Shown here piece by piece: positions 42,727-51,105 of a DNA stretch of 64,000 bases. The notes beneath the pieces are model-generated. The model did not search any database. It worked only from the letters and a program-made list of their open reading frames with translations, and was not told where the DNA came from. The stretch is from Chitinophaga sp. CF118 (GTDB lineage Bacteria; Bacteroidota; Bacteroidia; Chitinophagales; Chitinophagaceae). Location: NCBI RefSeq assembly GCF_900112615.1, contig NZ_FOMK01000004.1, positions 248,001-312,000 of the forward strand, in the 5' to 3' direction. Made by a program: the position numbers and the translations under genes. Positions within the stretch are counted from its first letter, which is position 1. Every line of letters starts with the position of its first letter.

Positions 42727-43137
42727 CTATTTACCCATCAGTCTGTCCACACTTGCTTTTCCGGGTCCTGCAGCAAGAACTACGATAAATGCAGCCAGAT
42801 ACATGATTGGTAATTCCTTTTCACTGACAGGAGCATTCCCTTTTATCATGAAAACGACTACACCAAAGGTAATAACCAGCGGAATAGCTGCCAGACGGGT
42901 AAGCAATCCTAAAACAAGGAATATGGAACATAACACCTCAGCAAATACAGTCAAAGAAAGAGATGCTGTAGATCCTATGTGTAAAGGATCCGGGAAACTA
43001 TACCTCAACGAGGAAAATTTCATCAGCTTATCCCAGCCATGCTGGGTTACCAGCAATCCGCCAAATACTACGCGGAGCACGAAAAGAGAGAAATTTACAG
43101 ATCCGTTTGTAAAGCCAGTGGAAAATAGTTTTCTCAT
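42727..43137 (-). CDS. DoxX-family membrane protein
   Basis: About 136 residues with four membrane helices and the DoxX pattern LFVLRVVFGGLLVTQHGWDKLMKF at the N-terminus and LGLLTRLAAIPLVITF in the third helix. Some DoxX proteins link to redox or sulfur metabolism, others are of unknown role. I prefer the ATG at 43137; a GTG eight codons upstream is open. It is downstream of the degenerate-repeat region. Confidence 0.88.
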   Translation of the reverse strand: MRKLFSTGFTNGSVNFSLFVLRVVFGGLLVTQHGWDKLMKFSSLRYSFPDPLHIGSTASLSLTVFAEVLCSIFLVLGLLTRLAAIPLVITFGVVVFMIKGNAPVSEKELPIMYLAAFIVVLAAGPGKASVDRLMGK

Positions 43138-43799
43138 AGAGACAGATTTGATTTGATTCACGAAAATAGTTATCCCTCAAAACACGCTGTACAAACATCG
43201 CTAATATGTAGTATGTCTGTTTTGTTGCATGTTGCGGGCCAAAAATAGAACTAATTATGAAGTGAAAAAATAGTTGTGAGAAATCCTCTCCATATATAGG
43301 CTTTATTATAGCCAATTGAATGATAGTGGAATCACCAAATTCCCTCACTTGACAATTATATCTGGAAGAATATAATTAAATATTTAAATATAAAAAACTG
43401 GATATTTAATCCAAATTGGCTTAGTATTGCATTAACCTAATATTATCTGCTTAGATAATGATTCTGCTGCTTGGATAACCATACTGTGCTTAGATAACCA
43501 TATTGCTGCTTAAATTATGATATCGCTGTTTGGATAACTATACTACTATTTAAAATTAACAATTCTATTGCCTGGATTACCATACTGTGCTTAGATAACT
43601 ATGCTGCTGCTTAATTAGTGATATTGCTGAGTGGAAACCCATGCTCTGTTTAGAAACCTATGCTGCTTTAATTAGTGATATTGCTGGCTGGATACCCATC
43701 TGCATAGGTAATTGTATTGCTGCTTATAACCATATAACCTATAATCTTGAAAAACCCATGATTCTCCTGGTTAGCCAATTAACCTTTCAATTAATTCTT
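43138..43799. other. 662-nt gene-free region with degenerate ~20-bp repeats
   Basis: It lies between the DoxX gene (minus) and a lipoprotein gene (plus). The left 300 nt are AT-rich with no recognised element; the right part (43450-43739) is a degenerate tandem-repeat array, annotated separately. No RNA gene seen. Confidence 0.7.
43450..43739. repeat. Degenerate tandem repeat array with a ~20-bp period
   Basis: About 14 units of 19-21 nt related to CTTGGATAACCATACTGTG and CTTAGATAACCATATTGCTG follow each other from 43450 to 43739. The period is not a multiple of three, so this is not coding repeat DNA; about 20 bp is close to two helical turns. The array ends 60 nt upstream of the lipoprotein ATG. 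Confidence 0.75.
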
Positions 43800-44729
43800 A
43801 TGAAAACCCAACATCTGAAAATTTCCCTCTTAGTAGCTTGTGTTCCATTATTCCTCTGGAGTTGCAAAAAAGACCTGCAGGATAGCAAGGAACAACAGCC
43901 TCAATTGAATGTCAACCAAGCCCGCGTTCGAGAACAATTAGATTCTACCATCACGTTCTGGAATGGACATGCGGTAGTAGATATCAAACTCACTGGTTAT
44001 CGTTTTATTGACGGAACCATCACCCCCGAACAATTAAGAAGTACAAAAGAACAATTGCTGGATGGCAACAATCTGATACCTTATTTCGATGGTATAGATA
44101 AATCGTCTTTCAGCCTGCGTACTATCAATGAAAGGAGCCAGGAACTGTCAATTGCCCGTCAGGCCGGAGATGAGAATGCACAAGATCTCCGTGTAAGATT
44201 AGGTGCTGCTCTTGATACTTTAGTTCAGCTGGGACAAGGTCTTGCAGAACTAACATGGACCAGTGAAGGAAAACAATTCACTACAACAGCTGTGTATAAT
44301 GCACAAGGACTTGTTTATGATAACGTACTTGCAAACATGTTCCTGGTGAAAGACGATTCTGAAACATCTGAGGATGATGCCAGAACTGCTTATACAGCAA
44401 CAGTTAAAAACTTTAAAATTAAATGGGTATGGGGCGGCACGCGTGGAAAAGTAGTAATTAAACATACCATCCTCGTAGAGAATGGAAAAATAGTTGCCCA
44501 TTCAGGTTCTACTGATGCCTGGATGAGTGTAGGAAGTGCAGCTGCTAAATGGGCCCGTTATAAACGTACCAATTCTTATTCTCAGATTTCCTGGGGATAC
44601 GGATGGGCTACACCTACCGCCAGTTTCAGTATTTCAGCCAGCAGACCTCCTGTAGAGTTTAGCGTTTCTTTGAGTGGTGTTGGATCAAAAGGCCGTGGCA
44701 GTGGAATCCACCTTTATTATTTAAATTAG
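43800..44729 (+). CDS. Unknown lipoprotein of 309 residues
   Basis: A lipoprotein signal MKTQHLKISLLVACVPLFLW ends in the lipobox SC (Cys22). The mature part (about 280 residues) has an alpha-helical N-terminal half (EQLRSTKEQLLDGNNLIPYFDG) and a C-terminal beta-rich part rich in aromatic and Ser residues (FKIKWVWGGTRGKVVIKHTI, then WGYGWATPTASFSIS). No enzyme motif was identified. I chose the ATG at 43800, which gives the lipoprotein signal; the open frame extends 53 codons further. It converges with the large repeat-protein gene through a bidirectional terminator. Confidence 0.82.
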   Translation: MKTQHLKISLLVACVPLFLWSCKKDLQDSKEQQPQLNVNQARVREQLDSTITFWNGHAVVDIKLTGYRFIDGTITPEQLRSTKEQLLDGNNLIPYFDGIDKSSFSLRTINERSQELSIARQAGDENAQDLRVRLGAALDTLVQLGQGLAELTWTSEGKQFTTTAVYNAQGLVYDNVLANMFLVKDDSETSEDDARTAYTATVKNFKIKWVWGGTRGKVVIKHTILVENGKIVAHSGSTDAWMSVGSAAAKWARYKRTNSYSQISWGYGWATPTASFSISASRPPVEFSVSLSGVGSKGRGSGIHLYYLN

Positions 44730-44786
44730 TATATTTTAAAGTCACACTTTTTATTTAAGAAAATCTACCGTTGGCTAACCGGACCT

Positions 44787-44822
44787 AAAAGCATATATAT
44801 CCGTAAGGATGTATATGCTTTT
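44787..44822. terminator. Bidirectional terminator between convergent genes
   Basis: AAAAGCATATATATCC and GGATGTATATGCTTTT form a 16-bp stem (one G:U) with a GTAA loop, flanked by A and T runs on either side, so it can terminate both the lipoprotein and the anti-sigma-like gene. Confidence 0.9.
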
Positions 44823-44826
44823 GGTG

Positions 44827-46605
44827 TTACCATTTTATCCTTCTCCTTAACATAAATTCCACCTGCAAGGGTTTTCTTATATAAGCTGAATCATTGCTGT
44901 ATTTATTTAAGGGAATACCTGTACGTACCCCTATCTGCCACTTGGGCGTTTCATAGTACAATTCAATTGTACTCGTCAGCCTGAAGCGGGAATAGTTTTT
45001 CCAATCATCTTTTGAGGCAGTAATAATACCTGTTGTTGGTGCTAAGGTATCTCTTGAATTTGTTTGCTCAAAAATTGCCTTCTGCCACCAGGATGCTCCA
45101 ATTCCGGCACTGATATACCAATGCCTGTAAACAGGATAGTGGTATTGCAATGTTACTTCCGGACCAAATTGCTTTAGCATACGCTTTTTAGTGCGGTTAA
45201 GATTAAGTGTGTCATAAGAATGTTGCCCACTATCTAATGGTAACAATGCACTGCTGAATGGACGAAGATCCATTGAAAGCGATGATTTGCCGATCTTCTT
45301 TTCTACACGTAATGAAGGAATCAGGTTCCGGTAAAAAGCATTATTTCCTTTCGGCCCCGCAGAATAATATTTACTGTCGGACAATGGTACCGGCACATTC
45401 AATTGCAGCCATAAACACCATGTACTTAATCCTGAAGGCCCTCCTTTTGAATTTACCTCAGGAAGAAATACCCGCATATTGGTATGAGTCAGTCCCTGTG
45501 ATTTTCCAGATCTTAAAGGAAGTGTTGTTAAACTTATTCTTTGAGGAACGATTGCAGTGCTCTGTTCTGTTTCAGATAATGGTTGTATATGTAACTCATT
45601 CTCATGAGATGTTATTCCCTCACCGGATAACGATTGATTTGTTACAGATGGTGATTTTGAATATCGTTTATTCTTATAAGTTATACCTCTATTTTTCGAA
45701 TTGTTAGTTGCTGATTGTTGTTTATTCTTATTGATTGCTGTACTAGCTTCAGAATTGTTAGTTGCAAATACTTGTTGCGAATGATTACTTACAGATGATA
45801 ATTTCGAAGCAGCTACACGCCTTTTCTCCCGGTAGCTTGTAGATACATGTTGTGAATGACTATTTGCAGATGATAATTGTGAAGTTGTTGCACGCACTTT
45901 CATGCGATCATTTGCAGATACTTGTTGTAAATGATTACTTGCGGATGATAATTGTGAAGTTGCTACACGCCCTTTCTCATGGGTACTTGCGGATGTTTGT
46001 TGTGAATGACTATTTGCAGATGATAATTGTGAAGTTACTACACTCCTTTTCTCACGAGTATTACCAGATGTTTGTTGTGAATGACTATTTGCAGATGATA
46101 ATTGCGATGTTACTATACTCCCTTTCTCACGGTCACTTGTAAATACCCGTTGGGAATAATTATTTACCGATAATGATTGCGATGTTACTACACGCCCATT
46201 TGCAGATTGCAAATAAATAATGTTCTGGTTGCTGAAAAGCCCCGATAACCCGTTTGATGAATCTATATGTGAACTATCAGAAACAGAAAATATTTCCTTT
46301 AATGAATCAGTTGCGGAGAGTATTGTATCATTATTTGTTTGCTTCGTTATCTCAGCGGGAGGAACTCTTTTACCCTGCAGACTTTCATTCCCTCCCTGCA
46401 GAAAGATTGACATTCCAGTTGCGACTATACCAAGAACCGCCACCTTAATATTTAACCACCAGCTGGATGGAGCAGGGGTATGCATTACTGGCAACTGCTT
46501 ATTCAGCAGCTCCTCCATGCCATGCCATGCCCGATCCACTTTAGGGATCGGGACAGGCGGCTTTCCCCCTTTGAACATCTCCTCATTTAAATATTGTTCA
46601 TCCAC
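44827..46605 (-). CDS. Putative dual-membrane-spanning anti-sigma factor with repeat linker
   Basis: A 592-residue protein encoded 14 nt after the ECF sigma gene. The layout is an acidic cytoplasmic N-terminus (about 1-50), one membrane helix (about 51-70, NIKVAVLGIVATGMSIFLQG), a long low-complexity periplasmic linker, and a C-terminal beta-strand-rich domain (about 360-592) with barrel-like alternation (PEVTLQYHYPVYRHWYISAGIGASWW, WQIGVRTGIPLN, FMLRRRIKW with an aromatic end). Within the linker six copies of a 25-residue unit run over residues 138-287. This matches the architecture of the dual membrane-spanning anti-sigma factors (Dma) described in Bacteroides. The start is a GTG (46605). 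A plain FecR-type anti-sigma is the alternative. Confidence 0.72.
   Translation of the reverse strand: MDEQYLNEEMFKGGKPPVPIPKVDRAWHGMEELLNKQLPVMHTPAPSSWWLNIKVAVLGIVATGMSIFLQGGNESLQGKRVPPAEITKQTNNDTILSATDSLKEIFSVSDSSHIDSSNGLSGLFSNQNIIYLQSANGRVVTSQSLSVNNYSQRVFTSDREKGSIVTSQLSSANSHSQQTSGNTREKRSVVTSQLSSANSHSQQTSASTHEKGRVATSQLSSASNHLQQVSANDRMKVRATTSQLSSANSHSQHVSTSYREKRRVAASKLSSVSNHSQQVFATNNSEASTAINKNKQQSATNNSKNRGITYKNKRYSKSPSVTNQSLSGEGITSHENELHIQPLSETEQSTAIVPQRISLTTLPLRSGKSQGLTHTNMRVFLPEVNSKGGPSGLSTWCLWLQLNVPVPLSDSKYYSAGPKGNNAFYRNLIPSLRVEKKIGKSSLSMDLRPFSSALLPLDSGQHSYDTLNLNRTKKRMLKQFGPEVTLQYHYPVYRHWYISAGIGASWWQKAIFEQTNSRDTLAPTTGIITASKDDWKNYSRFRLTSTIELYYETPKWQIGVRTGIPLNKYSNDSAYIRKPLQVEFMLRRRIKW
45745..46194 (-). 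repeat. Six tandem 75-bp coding repeats
   Basis: Codons 138-287 of the anti-sigma-like gene form six 25-residue units, typified by VVTSQLSSANSHSQQTSAS plus a charged REKR or HEKG junction. The central QLSSANSHSQQ core is near-identical in several units. The repeats lie in the presumed periplasmic linker, so unit number would set its length. Confidence 0.88.
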
Positions 46606-46619
46606 TATACTGGAATTAT

Positions 46620-47228
46620 TTATTTGGAATGATACCTCAGCAATACGGGCTTCAGCTTACTCCTTGTTTCGCTCAGGTGCCATTTTACGGTGCCTGCACT
46701 TAATTGTAATTGCCTGCAGATCTCATTGATCGCAAGTCCTTCTATATAGTATAATACACATACAGCCCTTGTGCCGGGGGGTAAAACATGTAACAAAGTG
46801 TAAATGTCCTTCCATTCCAATGCCTCTAACGGATTATCGTTACCAGCAATTACAAGATCTGTCACCTCTACGCTCGCATATGTATTATTATTTTTCAACT
46901 TATCCAAAGCGGCATTACGCACTATGGTATATACCCAGTTAAAGAATTGCCCCTTGCTTTCATCATATTGTTTGATATATTTAAAAACTCTTAACATCCC
47001 ATCGTTCAATGCTTCCAGCGCGTCATTTTCATCAGTAAAGAATTTCCGGCATAGCAAGAACAGCGCAGGGTAAAACCTCCGGTATAGTTTTTCCTGACCA
47101 ACACGATCATTATTCAAACACTTGCTAATCAATTCCTGTATGTCTTCCAACGGATGGTTTACATATAAGCGGTACAGTACAAAAGCAGGTAAAACATATC
47201 GGGCTTGTAGCAGGCTTACCGGTCGCAA
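46620..47228 (-). CDS. ECF-type RNA polymerase sigma factor
   Basis: Up to 202 residues with sigma-70 region 2 (RFYPALFLLCRKFFTDENDALEALNDGMLRVFKYI, then FFNWVYTIVRNAALDKLK) and region 4 (VLPPGTRAVCVLYYIEGLAINEICRQLQLSAGTVKWHLSETRSKLK). No ATG is available before region 2: the start is a TTG at 47228 or, more like the family, a TTG at 47150 (LEDIQEL). It is followed directly by the envelope-spanning anti-sigma-like gene, so the pair forms a signalling module. Downstream targets are unknown. Confidence 0.92.
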   Translation of the reverse strand: MRPVSLLQARYVLPAFVLYRLYVNHPLEDIQELISKCLNNDRVGQEKLYRRFYPALFLLCRKFFTDENDALEALNDGMLRVFKYIKQYDESKGQFFNWVYTIVRNAALDKLKNNNTYASVEVTDLVIAGNDNPLEALEWKDIYTLLHVLPPGTRAVCVLYYIEGLAINEICRQLQLSAGTVKWHLSETRSKLKPVLLRYHSK

Positions 47229-47298
47229 AACGAATTGCGACCGGTTTTTAAATATTAACCATGCTTACTAGCTAATATGCGTTATTACTCAATTCAAA

Positions 47299-47709
47299 TC
47301 AGATACTAGAACGATACATATTTCTAATAGTTACATCATATAGGCCATCAGCAATGGAAACCCTCTCCCCAAAAGTATCTACCGGAGTACCTGGAATAGT
47401 GTCGTAAGGCGGATACGGAGGAAAAGTTACTGTATCATGTGGCGGATGATGAGGAGGATAAGTTGACGTATCATGAGGCGGGAAATGAGTAGTATCATGA
47501 CCAGGGAAAGTATCATGCGGAAAATGAGTAGTATCGTGCGGAATTGTATCGTGCGGGATCGTATCTCCAGGTAGCGAATCCGTTGGTAATGAGTCTTTAA
47601 GGAGACCTAAAGTCTTCAGATTCCGGTCATTGGAGCTTTCCTTTTTACACGATGTGGTATACACCATTCCTGCTACAATTAATGATACAAAACAGAGGGA
47701 TTTCTTCAT
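47299..47709 (-). CDS. His/Asp/Pro-repeat lipoprotein
   Basis: A 136-residue lipoprotein: signal MKKSLCFVSLIVAGMVYTTSC with the lipobox cysteine at 21, then a repetitive mature part built of HDT and P-rich units (residues about 55-110: GDTIPHDTIPHDTTHFPHDT and similar). Many His and Asp residues suggest metal binding, but this is inference. The open frame reaches upstream to 47820; the ATG at 47709 gives the normal signal. It lies 70 nt upstream of the sigma gene on the same strand. Confidence 0.75.
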   Translation of the reverse strand: MKKSLCFVSLIVAGMVYTTSCKKESSNDRNLKTLGLLKDSLPTDSLPGDTIPHDTIPHDTTHFPHDTFPGHDTTHFPPHDTSTYPPHHPPHDTVTFPPYPPYDTIPGTPVDTFGERVSIADGLYDVTIRNMYRSSI

Positions 47710-47882
47710 AGAGATTTGTTTTGCTAAGATAAACTGGTTGAAAGCAGCCAAAGGTTGGGTACCTTGAAAAAAAATATTATACGCCCTACCAGTGGGGATA
47801 TGATTAAATTCAGGGTTCATTCACAGGTCCGTACAAATAAGTTGGTTTGATTCTTGAGAAGTTAAACGTTTCCTGAAATAGC

Positions 47883-47890
47883 TATATTTG
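47883..47890 (+). promoter_or_regulatory. Candidate -7 element for the TPR gene
   Basis: TATATTTG matches TAnnTTTG and lies 110 nt upstream of the TPR-gene ATG, leaving a long leader. A TTG at 47854-47856 is at a rather wide spacing for a -33 element. Confidence 0.35.
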
Positions 47891-48000
47891 CTCCTGTTTA
47901 AGTTACCCTGAAAGCATTACGTATTGATTCTGAATAGAAAATAAAATCTATCCGGAATTCGTTTTAAAACGCATATTTAAGTTCATAACAGGTTAAAGGC

Positions 48001-51000
48001 ATGCAATTAATAAGAAAGTTTCTTGTTCCAGGACAATTGTTTTTATTCATGATCACCCTGGGTATTCTGACGGCACCTGTGGCAAAAGCCCAGCAGACAC
48101 GGATCTATACAGATCCGGATAAAGTATTTAAGGATGCCCAACAGCTTTTCCAGCAGGAAAAGTATGCCGTGGCCATGCAACTATTCAGGCAAACCATCGA
48201 TAATATCAGCTACTTCCAGGAAACCAGCCGTAGCCTGGTTAAAACAGATGCACAATACTATTATACTGTTTGTGCACTGAAACTGGGACAGCCAAATGGT
48301 GAAAAACTGGCGCTGGAATTCCTGGCCCTTTATAATAATAATGCCCGGGAACAACTCGTAAGCTACCAGCTGGCTAAATACTATTTTCACCAGAATAAGC
48401 TGAAAGAAGCCATTCCTCTGTATGAAAAGGCTAATATAGAAAACCTTTCCAATAGCGAAATAGCTGAAGCCAAGTTCGAACTGGCCTATTGCTACTTCAA
48501 TGTGAAAGACTTCCAGAAAGCCCAACCTCTCTTTGGCTCTATTAAAGAGATTCCCGGCAAATATTATATACCGGCCAATTACTACTACGGCTTCATCTCC
48601 TATTATAATCACCAGTATAATGATGCACTTACCAGCTTCCAGCGGGTGGTGAATGAACCTAAATACAGCAATATCGTTCCTTACTACATTGCTGAAATCT
48701 ATTACTTCCAGGGCAAACGTGATCAGCTGATAAGCTATACAGAACCTCTTATTAAAAAAGGCGGTATGTATTACGAAGCAGAAATGAAACAGCTGCTTGG
48801 ACAGGCATATTTCGAAAGAAAGGAGTACCAGAAGGCACTTCCCTACCTTCAGGAATTCCAGGATAATGCAGAAGAAGTACGTAAAGAAGATATCTACCAG
48901 CTGTCTTATAGCTACTATCAAACCGGTAATTATGCAAAAGCAATTGGCGGATTCAAACAACTGAGCAGTGAAAAAGATTCCCTGGGGCAAAACTCTATGT
49001 ACCTGCTGGGCGACTGCTACCTGCGTACCGGTCAGAAAGCCAATGCACGCAATGCCTTTGCCTTTTGTGCCCGTAACAGTGCTAATGCCCAGCAACAGGA
49101 GATTTCCCGTTTCAACTATGGTAAACTATCATATGAACTGGGCTACCAGGATGCTGCTATCACAGAACTCACCAGCTTCACAACTGCTTACCCAAACTCA
49201 ACCTACAATAAGGAAGCCCGCGAGATATTGGTGAACCTCCTGGTGAACACCAATAACTATAAAGAGGCGCTGTCCATGATCGAGCAGATTCCCGAAAAGA
49301 ATACTACTGTGCTGAAGGCCTACCAGAAAGTATCTTACGGCCGTGCTACAGAACTGATCAATGATCAGCAGCTGGCAGAGGCAGACAGACTGCTGGATAT
49401 TACCCTTAAAAATCCTTACGATAATAATATTACTCAACTTGCCCACTTCTGGAAAGCAGAAATAGCAATGCGCCAGAATAATACCGATGCTGCCATCACA
49501 CACCTGAACACCTATCTTACCGGTACTGTTCCGGCTTCTGGAGAGGCAAATGCACAAACAGCCAGTTATAACATGGGTTATAGCCTGCTGAAAAAAGAAG
49601 ACTATGCAAGGGCGCTGCAACATTTTGAGGCCGCACAAAGAACTACCGGCCCCAATGCAGCCCGTATCACCAATGATGCAATTATCCGTAGTGCGGACTG
49701 TTATTACATGCTGAAAGACTATCCAAAGGCTACAGCATTGTACGATAAGATCATTGCAGGCAACCTCCCGGGGTCTGATTATGCTACTTATCAGAAAAGT
49801 ATTATGCTGGGCATCCAGGGCAAACAGACAGAAAAACTGAATATGCTGAAACAACTGGGAGATAAATTCCCAACTTCTAACTTCAGTAATGATGCCGACC
49901 TGGAAATAGCTAATACCTACCTTGCGGAAGAAAAATACACAGAGGCTATTCCCTACCTGGAAAATGTGCTGCAGAAACAACCTAACGGTGCTAATGCGCC
50001 AAGGGCATTGTTAAAACTGGGATTAAGCTATTTTAATAAGGATAACGAAACCAAGGCCATCTCCTATTACCGTCAGGTAGTGGAGAAATACCCAAACTCG
50101 CCGGAAGCTAACGAAGCGCTGAATAGTATCAAGGATATTTATGTGGGACAAGGTAAAACGGATGCATATGTGGCTTTGTTGAAATCTACCGGCAGAACTG
50201 TAAGTACTTCCGTAGAGGATTCCCTCACCTATGCTACTGCTGAGAGTAAATTCAGCAGCGGCGACTGTGCCGGGGCTACCATCGCATTTAACAGTTACCT
50301 GCAGAAATACCCTAACGGGCAGTTCGTATTACCGGCCAACTTCTTCAAATCAGAATGTGCGTATAACAATAAAGATTATACGAATGCTCTGCCGGGTTAT
50401 GAGTTTGTGTTATCAAAAAATAACAGCCTCTATGCAGAGCGTGCGGCCCTTCAGGCGGCCAACATCAACTTCTTCCAGCAGAAGAATTATGAAAAGGCGC
50501 GTACTTATTATCTGCAACTGCAGGACCTTTCCACTACAAAAGAAAATACTTTCACTGCTACCCGTGGCCTGCTGCGCAGCAACTATCAGCTGAAACATTG
50601 GGATGAGGTGAATAATTATGCAGAGATCCTCCTGTCAAGCACCAACATCAGTACAGACGACCAGATAACCGGTCATTTTTACCTGGGCCGTGCAGAACAG
50701 GAACAAAACCAGTATGATGAAGCTATCAAGGAATATAAGATAGCTGCTGGTATGACCAAATCCGAGATCGGTGCTGAAGCGCGTTACAATATTGCGTGGT
50801 GCCTGTTCCAGAAAAATGATCTTACCAATGCCGAGAAAGCCGGTTTTGATGTGATAAAAAATACACCGGGATATGAGCGGTGGGTAGCTAAATCCTATAT
50901 TCTTTTAGGAGATATCTATGCTAGTCAGAAGGACTATTTCAATGCTAAGGCCACTTACCAGAGTATTGCTGAAAATTGCAGCATCGCTGAACTGAAACAG

Positions 51001-51072
51001 GAAGCAAAAGATAAGCTGGTAAAGGCTGAACTGGACGAGAAAGCAGCGTCTAAAATGAAATCCAACAAATAA
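48001..51072 (+). CDS. Large periplasmic/envelope TPR-repeat protein
   Basis: A 1023-residue protein with a signal peptide (residues 1-30, ending APVAKAQQ) followed by continuous TPR and TPR-like units, for example QLFQQEKYAVAMQLFRQT, AYFERKEYQKALPYLQEF and NPQQ-type turns (NTYLAEEKYTEAIPYLENVLQKQPNG), up to the end. It probably is a periplasmic scaffold. The next gene, 33 nt downstream, encodes an outer-membrane barrel, so the pair may act together at the envelope. No enzyme domain. Confidence 0.9.
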   Translation: MQLIRKFLVPGQLFLFMITLGILTAPVAKAQQTRIYTDPDKVFKDAQQLFQQEKYAVAMQLFRQTIDNISYFQETSRSLVKTDAQYYYTVCALKLGQPNGEKLALEFLALYNNNAREQLVSYQLAKYYFHQNKLKEAIPLYEKANIENLSNSEIAEAKFELAYCYFNVKDFQKAQPLFGSIKEIPGKYYIPANYYYGFISYYNHQYNDALTSFQRVVNEPKYSNIVPYYIAEIYYFQGKRDQLISYTEPLIKKGGMYYEAEMKQLLGQAYFERKEYQKALPYLQEFQDNAEEVRKEDIYQLSYSYYQTGNYAKAIGGFKQLSSEKDSLGQNSMYLLGDCYLRTGQKANARNAFAFCARNSANAQQQEISRFNYGKLSYELGYQDAAITELTSFTTAYPNSTYNKEAREILVNLLVNTNNYKEALSMIEQIPEKNTTVLKAYQKVSYGRATELINDQQLAEADRLLDITLKNPYDNNITQLAHFWKAEIAMRQNNTDAAITHLNTYLTGTVPASGEANAQTASYNMGYSLLKKEDYARALQHFEAAQRTTGPNAARITNDAIIRSADCYYMLKDYPKATALYDKIIAGNLPGSDYATYQKSIMLGIQGKQTEKLNMLKQLGDKFPTSNFSNDADLEIANTYLAEEKYTEAIPYLENVLQKQPNGANAPRALLKLGLSYFNKDNETKAISYYRQVVEKYPNSPEANEALNSIKDIYVGQGKTDAYVALLKSTGRTVSTSVEDSLTYATAESKFSSGDCAGATIAFNSYLQKYPNGQFVLPANFFKSECAYNNKDYTNALPGYEFVLSKNNSLYAERAALQAANINFFQQKNYEKARTYYLQLQDLSTTKENTFTATRGLLRSNYQLKHWDEVNNYAEILLSSTNISTDDQITGHFYLGRAEQEQNQYDEAIKEYKIAAGMTKSEIGAEARYNIAWCLFQKNDLTNAEKAGFDVIKNTPGYERWVAKSYILLGDIYASQKDYFNAKATYQSIAENCSIAELKQEAKDKLVKAELDEKAASKMKSNK

Positions 51073-51105
51073 TTACGAATTGTCAAATTACGAATTACGA
51101 TAAGC

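Noticed and set aside
43450..43739. Possible CRISPR array
   Set aside because: Units are about 20 bp, degenerate, contiguous and lack spacers.
43641..43799. N-terminal extension of the lipoprotein gene
   Set aside because: The 53 extra codons lie within the repeat-rich DNA and the ATG at 43800 gives a correct lipoprotein signal.
45745..46194. Possible CRISPR array
   Set aside because: The repeats are in frame within a coding gene, have a 75-bp period and no unique spacers; no cas genes nearby.
48181..49095. 304-residue open frame antisense to the TPR gene
   Set aside because: The opposite strand carries regular TPR units; the antisense product is a hydrophobic shadow with no recognisable motif.
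49198..49980. 260-residue open frame antisense to the TPR gene
   Set aside because: A second shadow of the same repetitive gene.
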